Assembly (NCBI GenBank): GCA_965652145.1
Contig: CBFGTV010000068.1
Coordinates: 1-18,587 of the forward strand
Length of the DNA: 18,587 bases
Source: CBFGTV01 sp965652145
GTDB taxonomy: Bacteria; Bacillota; Clostridia; Peptostreptococcales; Natronincolaceae
Direction of reading: 5' to 3'
The translations under genes were made by a program, and so were the position numbers. How positions within the stretch are numbered: the stretch's first letter is position 1; the number at the start of each line of letters is the position of its first letter. Shown here one piece after another: positions 14,124 to 18,587 of the stretch. Below the pieces are notes generated by a model. The model saw nothing but the letters and a program-made list of their open reading frames with translations, was not told where the DNA came from and searched no databases.

Positions 14124-14576
14124 TTATTCACGTATTTGACCAATTAATTTCAATACTGCCTCTTCCTTACTTCTCATCTGGGCCTGACTGCTTTCATCCT
14201 GATGGTCATAGCCCATTAAATGAAACATACTGTGGACAACTAAAAATGCCATTTCCCGCTGAAAGCTATGGCCGTACTCCTCTGCCTGCTCCAGGGCCCT
14301 TTCCACAGAAATAACAATGTCTCCTAATAGCTTCTCTTCTCCCTGGGGGAAATCATCCTCCACCAGGGGAAAGGAAAGGACATCTGTTGCATAGTCCTTT
14401 CCTCTGTACTGTTTATTTAATTCCTGTATTTCCTGGTTTCCTACCAAAGACAAGCTTACCTCATAATCTGAATCCCAGCCTTCATAGGCAAGGCTTTGGG
14501 CCACTGCCTCCTCCAATAGTTTTTCCAAGCTTTTATCGATCTCTTTGTTTTGACGATTATCAATGACCAGACTCAA
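14124..14576 (-). CDS. ybeY: Endoribonuclease YbeY (rRNA maturation factor)
   Basis: A 150-residue metalloprotein that works in 16S rRNA 3' end maturation and ribosome quality control. The zinc site HSMFHLMGYDH supplies His115, His119 and His125. Other family marks are YRGKDYATDVLSFP (57-70) and GDIVIS. The start is TTG at 14576: GGAGG lies seven bases upstream and MSLVID matches the usual N-terminus. The gene overlaps the end of pgpH by 17 bases, with its binding site inside pgpH. It is followed closely by dgkA, as in Bacillus subtilis. Confidence 0.94.
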   Translation of the reverse strand: MSLVIDNRQNKEIDKSLEKLLEEAVAQSLAYEGWDSDYEVSLSLVGNQEIQELNKQYRGKDYATDVLSFPLVEDDFPQGEEKLLGDIVISVERALEQAEEYGHSFQREMAFLVVHSMFHLMGYDHQDESSQAQMRSKEEAVLKLIGQIRE

Positions 14577-16671
14577 TGGCCTTCCTCCCCTTTGCTTCCT
14601 TCATATCCAAATCAGGATATTCAATTCGTTCATGGAATATACCTAGAATAACATTGATGAATGCCTGCTTGATACTTTCCAGCTCCTTTAAGGTTAAATC
14701 ACAATCCTCTAACTGGCCATCCTCAAGCTTATCCTTAATTATCTTTTCAATCATTTTTTGAATTTTATCTCGATTGGGAGCCGACAGACTTCGAACCGCC
14801 GCCTCTACAGAATCGGCCAGCATAACAATGGCGGTTTCCTTTGTCTGGGGCTTTTTCCCCTTGTATCGAAAGCTTTCCTCATCAACCTTTTCACCATTTT
14901 CACCATTCAGCGCCTTGTGGTAAAAATAAGCCACCAGCGTATTGCCATGGTGTTCATTAATAAAAGCAGTGATTTCACCCGGCAGCTTATGTTTTTTAGC
15001 CAGTTCAAGACCATCCTTCACATGATTGGTAATAATCAGACTGCTGAGGGACGGACTGATTTTATCATGGGGATTTTCAGACGTCAGCTGATTTTCCTTA
15101 AAGAAGTAGGGCCTTGAGGTTTTCCCAATGTCATGATAAAAGGCACCGGTTCGGGCTAACAGGGAATTGGCTCCAACGGCATTGGCAGCAGCTTCGCTGA
15201 GATTTCCCACAATAATACTATGATGATAGGTGCCAGGGGCTTCTATTAATAGCTTTTTTAATAATGGATGATTGGGGTTTGACAGCTCTAAAAGTTTTAG
15301 CGGGGTGACTACCCCAAATACTGATTCCCACAGGGGCAGAGAACCTACCGTCAGCACTGCACAGAAAATACCGTTTAATGCTCCATAAAACCCATTGGTT
15401 AAAACACTACTCACCTCATGGCTGTTGATAAAGCCAATACCAATTACCGTTACAATATGGGCTAGACTGACCAAAATCCCCGATAAAAAAATGCTCCCCC
15501 GCTGCTGGGAATTCAATACACTAAAAATCCCTACAGTTCCCCCCACCAGGGTCATGAAAATTAAACTAATATTATTCCCCGTAATCAATGCCACCAATAG
15601 GCTTAAAACGAGGTTTACCAAAAATGAAAAACGAGCATCAGTCAGAATGGCTAAAAGCATAGCCCCTGCTGCCACAGGCATGACATAAATCGAAATAATG
15701 GAGCTGGCCTTTGAAACAATTAATATTGTAATAAAAATGATCATAATCATCATAAGGGTGCCTGGTTTTTCCAGTAATTGCTTATTAAACACCATAAGAT
15801 AAGCCATAATCAAAAGCTCCACCATCAGCACAATCAAAGCGATTCCAGTATAGAGCATAAAGTCGATTCGGCTGTATTCCGTTAGCAGCCCCAGCTCCCG
15901 CAGCAGGTTTAAGCGGTCATAGGTGATGGTTTCACCCTCTCTTAATATGATGTCACCCTTACGAATCATTACTTTTTCTACGTTTTCTCTGGCCTCTTGA
16001 CGTTTTTGTTCAGTGGCCTCAATATCCATAAATTGATTAGGCCGAATGGTTGCATTAATCAGAGAGATAGATAACTCCTGCAGCCCTTCGTCAAAATCTG
16101 TCAAAGTTAACACATATTCTTTAATATTATTCTTTACTTTTTGCAGATCTTCTATTTTGATGCCATTTTCCATGTTTTGTGCCACAATATCATAAATATA
16201 ATTTTCCAGGTATTTCAGCTTTTCTATTGGCGTATTAAGGGCAACAGTGATATTGCTGCCGGATATACCCAGGTCGTTTTCATCGATTGCCTGCCTTTTT
16301 TCCAGCAGGGTCAGCTCCTCATTGTCCCGCACAACGTAAACTAAATTAAAAAATCGCTCCAGATCCTTTTTTACCTCAATATGAACCGACGAATCGAGCT
16401 TGTACAATATTTCCTCTTCAGCGGCGGCGGCTTCCTTTAGTTTATCTGTTTCCCATCGATCTTCAATTTCTTTAGGAGACCGAATATCGGCATGGGCCCG
16501 CTGACCTACAGCCAAATCATATTTAGTGGGCTTCAGGCTGGCCACCAAGATTAAAAACAAGCTCAAGAAAAACAACAATGCCAGAAAAAGCTGTTTAATT
16601 CCCTTATGGTTTACATCTTTTTTACGGGATAGCCTGGAGAACTTCTTTTTTATATTCCCTATCATGCCCAT
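14560..16671 (-). CDS. pgpH: PgpH-type membrane HD phosphohydrolase (c-di-AMP phosphodiesterase)
   Basis: A 703-residue membrane enzyme. One transmembrane helix (25-46) leads to an extracellular 7TMR-HDED domain (about 50-265). Seven membrane helices follow (about 271-446), then a cytoplasmic HD domain with the metal ligands in TYHHSIIVGNL (His483, His484) and FYHDIGK (His513, Asp514). PgpH proteins cleave the second messenger c-di-AMP to pApA and so affect osmotic and cell-wall balance. The ATG at 16671 follows AAGGAGG at the best spacing. It lies 29 bases after phoH and overlaps ybeY. Length and domain order are normal. Confidence 0.94.
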   Translation of the reverse strand: MGMIGNIKKKFSRLSRKKDVNHKGIKQLFLALLFFLSLFLILVASLKPTKYDLAVGQRAHADIRSPKEIEDRWETDKLKEAAAAEEEILYKLDSSVHIEVKKDLERFFNLVYVVRDNEELTLLEKRQAIDENDLGISGSNITVALNTPIEKLKYLENYIYDIVAQNMENGIKIEDLQKVKNNIKEYVLTLTDFDEGLQELSISLINATIRPNQFMDIEATEQKRQEARENVEKVMIRKGDIILREGETITYDRLNLLRELGLLTEYSRIDFMLYTGIALIVLMVELLIMAYLMVFNKQLLEKPGTLMMIMIIFITILIVSKASSIISIYVMPVAAGAMLLAILTDARFSFLVNLVLSLLVALITGNNISLIFMTLVGGTVGIFSVLNSQQRGSIFLSGILVSLAHIVTVIGIGFINSHEVSSVLTNGFYGALNGIFCAVLTVGSLPLWESVFGVVTPLKLLELSNPNHPLLKKLLIEAPGTYHHSIIVGNLSEAAANAVGANSLLARTGAFYHDIGKTSRPYFFKENQLTSENPHDKISPSLSSLIITNHVKDGLELAKKHKLPGEITAFINEHHGNTLVAYFYHKALNGENGEKVDEESFRYKGKKPQTKETAIVMLADSVEAAVRSLSAPNRDKIQKMIEKIIKDKLEDGQLEDCDLTLKELESIKQAFINVILGIFHERIEYPDLDMKEAKGRKAIESGH

Positions 16672-16700
16672 CGGATTTCCTCCTTATGACCTTATTTTAT

Positions 16701-17693
16701 CTACTTCCCCTTGACGGGGGTTGCTTTGCTTCGCTTGTTTTCATCTATTTCATAGGCTTTAATGATCCTCTGTACCAGAGCATGTCTGACCACATCCTTG
16801 TCTGATAAAAAGCTTATGCCAATTTCCTCTACATCCTTTAAAACATCAATGGCATGCTTTAATCCTGAAGATTTTCCCCTTGGCAGGTCTACCTGGGTAA
16901 TATCCCCTGTGACCACTGCCTTGGAGCCAAAGCCTAATCTGGTAAGAAACATCTTCATCTGTTCCCTGGTAGTGTTTTGGGCTTCATCCAGTATAATAAA
17001 GGAGTAATCTAAGGTTCTTCCCCTCATATAGGCCAGGGGAGCCACCTCAATCATACCTCGTTCCATATATTTTTGAAATTTTTCAACACCTAAAATATCA
17101 TAAAGGGCGTCATACAAGGGCCGTAAATAGGGGTCCACCTTGTCCTTCAGGTCCCCCGGAAGAAAGCCCAGACTTTCCCCCGCCTCTACAGCAGGTCTTG
17201 TTAAGATGATACGATTCACCTGTTCATTTCTAAAGGCCTTAACGGCCATTGCCACGGCCAGATAGGTTTTACCTGTTCCGGCAGGGCCTATTCCAAAGGT
17301 TAAGTCTTTCTTTTCAATCTTTTCGAGGTATTTTTTTTGGCCCAGGGTCTTTGGCTTAATGGGTTTTCCCTTATCGGTAACAAAGACCACATCCCCTGCC
17401 AGCTCCTGAACTCCCTCAGATTTTCCTTCTAATAGTAAACTTGCCGTATAGCTTATGTTTTGGCTGGTTAAGCCTTCCCCCTTCTGGTAAAGGGATAACA
17501 GTTCGGAAACCAGTTTTTCAGCCACATCTACTTTTTGATCACTGCCAATAATGACAATTTCATCCTCCCTAAGGACCACATCGACTCCCAGAAGCTTTTG
17601 AATTAGCTTTATATTTTCATCAAAGTTACCAAACAGTTCCCGGGTAAAATCCGTATTTTCTACTTTAATTCTCTTCTGTAATGAATTGATCAA
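16701..17693 (-). CDS. phoH: PhoH-family ATPase
   Basis: A 330-residue ATPase. Residues 15-70 form a KH-like N-terminal domain, which suggests RNA binding. The ATPase core has Walker A GPAGTGKT (136-143), RIILTRPAVEAGE (161-173) and Walker B FIILDEAQN (232-240), followed by GDITQVDLP. The family is often linked with YbeY and Era in ribosome maturation or RNA decay; the exact activity is not settled. The start is TTG at 17693, with GGAGG eight bases upstream lying inside the last codons of yqfD. The two genes are three bases apart, which suggests translational coupling. Confidence 0.94.
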   Translation of the reverse strand: MINSLQKRIKVENTDFTRELFGNFDENIKLIQKLLGVDVVLREDEIVIIGSDQKVDVAEKLVSELLSLYQKGEGLTSQNISYTASLLLEGKSEGVQELAGDVVFVTDKGKPIKPKTLGQKKYLEKIEKKDLTFGIGPAGTGKTYLAVAMAVKAFRNEQVNRIILTRPAVEAGESLGFLPGDLKDKVDPYLRPLYDALYDILGVEKFQKYMERGMIEVAPLAYMRGRTLDYSFIILDEAQNTTREQMKMFLTRLGFGSKAVVTGDITQVDLPRGKSSGLKHAIDVLKDVEEIGISFLSDKDVVRHALVQRIIKAYEIDENKRSKATPVKGK

Positions 17694-17696
17694 AGA

Positions 17697-18587
17697 TTAA
17701 TCCTCCTTAATATCTATTTTGACCTGCTCTGCTATATTTTCTCGAACCTCAATGATAATATCCCCATGCAGCAGATCCCCTTCCTGGTTAAAATTTACAG
17801 TGGTATTTAAGATCTCTGCTTCCAGAGGGATTTGTTCCAATAGCTCAGTTAAAGCCTCCTCATGGATTAACTGCTTAACGACTTCAATATCCAGAAGCTC
17901 CTCCTCTTCAATGATTTCTTCATAGGTAATTACCTTAATTTCGACAGGAAGCTTAATATTCCTCCACAGGGTAGGTTTACTATTGTCCTCCTCCACCAAA
18001 TATTTGTCGAAGGGGATTTCATTATTTCCTAACGTCAGATTCAGCTTTCCGATCCGAAGGCTTCTCTGTTTATAAGTTTCTCCAGTTTTGATTTGATTAA
18101 TGACTGTTAAGTTCTTTGATTTAGTCGCCTCATAATAGGTTTTTGCATAAACCTCCCCATAGGCATGAACATAAAGGGGGCTTTCCATGTGCTGTCTGGT
18201 GACAATTCCAGTGATTAGCAAATCTCCTTCTGTAACAATATCCCCTTCCTTCACCAGGGCATCACCATTTTTAGCAATAACCTTTTCAATCAAACCATTT
18301 TTAACGGCTACTACGTTACAGGGGGTCTCTTTATCAATTTTTTCAGGCGGCGTAACCTTTTCCACCACCTCTACCTTGGCATAGATCCCCCTTATTTCTA
18401 TTCCTACCCAAGCCAGACCATTAAATTCAAGCATTAATTCACTTTCTATTTCTCTTAAATCGATAAAGTGTCGATTGCTTCCAACCTTGAGACCAACCTT
18501 CTCTAAATGGGTCATTAGGGCTGCTGTTTCAATTTGTTCATTCCCCACAACCTCAATCTTGTAAATAAAGCTGGAGGCAACGATCAA
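17697..18587 (-). CDS. yqfD: Sporulation protein YqfD, 5' part outside the window
   Basis: The frame stays open to the window edge, so the N-terminus is missing. The visible 296 residues match YqfD, about 400 residues in Bacillus subtilis, so roughly 100 residues lie outside. The start of the visible part, FIYKIEVVGNEQIE, continues from a membrane segment into a region resembling POTRA-type domains of sporulation and division proteins. PCNVVAVKNGLIEKVIAKNGDALVKEGD is typical of the family, with a basic pattern like SpoIIIA/IV-associated factors. In B. subtilis the gene precedes phoH, as here. YqfD is a sporulation protein of poorly known role; its presence argues for a spore former. Confidence 0.9.
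   Translation of the reverse strand: MIVASSFIYKIEVVGNEQIETAALMTHLEKVGLKVGSNRHFIDLREIESELMLEFNGLAWVGIEIRGIYAKVEVVEKVTPPEKIDKETPCNVVAVKNGLIEKVIAKNGDALVKEGDIVTEGDLLITGIVTRQHMESPLYVHAYGEVYAKTYYEATKSKNLTVINQIKTGETYKQRSLRIGKLNLTLGNNEIPFDKYLVEEDNSKPTLWRNIKLPVEIKVITYEEIIEEEELLDIEVVKQLIHEEALTELLEQIPLEAEILNTTVNFNQEGDLLHGDIIIEVRENIAEQVKIDIKED

Noticed and set aside
14111..14143. TTG at 14143 as start of the DgkA-PAP2 fusion
   Set aside because: It would overlap ybeY, and single-domain DgkA proteins begin like the sequence starting at 14110. A GTG at 14131 cannot be fully excluded.
1..18587. CRISPR array, tRNA/rRNA genes, insertion sequence, prophage, toxin-antitoxin or defence system
   Set aside because: No repeat-spacer pattern, RNA gene signature, transposase, phage gene or known defence domain was seen on either strand.

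Overview
The window reads as a chromosomal segment of a low-GC Firmicute of class Clostridia, probably an anaerobic spore former close to Alkaliphilus or its relatives. The genus is an inference from gene content and AT-rich base use; no search was run. The evidence is the conserved Bacillus/Clostridium block yqfD-phoH-pgpH-ybeY-dgkA-era-yqzL-recO-glyS-ccpN-ppsR, a sporulation gene (yqfD), a glycine T-box leader, and a pyruvate,phosphate dikinase typical of anaerobes that make and break PEP from pyruvate.

Layout. (1) 1-2450: an accessory AT-rich pair. A Cro/C1-type regulator points left and a MalY/PatB-type PLP enzyme points right. They share a divergent intergenic region with several inverted repeats. 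(2) 2450-6780: a leftward operon ccpN-ppsR-ppdK, ended by a strong terminator. It holds PPDK, the kinase/phosphorylase that switches PPDK off and on, and the CBS-domain repressor CcpN. Copies of a CcpN-like operator lie in front of ccpN. (3) 6780-8110: an AT-rich, rightward island holding a clear promoter, a possible 11-codon leader peptide with a hairpin over its stop codon, and an orphan membrane protein. It separates glyS from ccpN, which are neighbours in Bacillus subtilis. (4) 8110-9820: glyS (single-chain glycyl-tRNA synthetase) behind a complete T-box riboswitch with a GGC specifier and its own promoter. (5) 9842-18587: a tightly packed leftward housekeeping operon: yqfD (cut by the window edge), phoH, pgpH, ybeY, a dgkA-PAP2 fusion, a YerB-like lipoprotein, era, yqzL, recO and a UBA-like/DUF4342 protein.

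How the genes work together. PhoH, YbeY and Era belong to RNA and ribosome maturation. PgpH degrades c-di-AMP. The DgkA-PAP2 fusion probably recycles undecaprenyl carriers. RecO serves recombinational repair. The ccpN-ppsR-ppdK operon puts transcriptional and post-translational control of the pyruvate/PEP step next to the enzyme. Several start codons are TTG or GTG, set by good Shine-Dalgarno sites inside the preceding gene, which suggests translational coupling.

Most of the window is conserved core. The parts that merit a second look are the self-directed CcpN operators, the kinase/phosphatase fusion, the UBA-like/DUF4342 gene, the leader-peptide island and the palindromes between the regulator and the PLP enzyme. 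I saw no tRNA, rRNA, CRISPR array, insertion sequence or phage gene.
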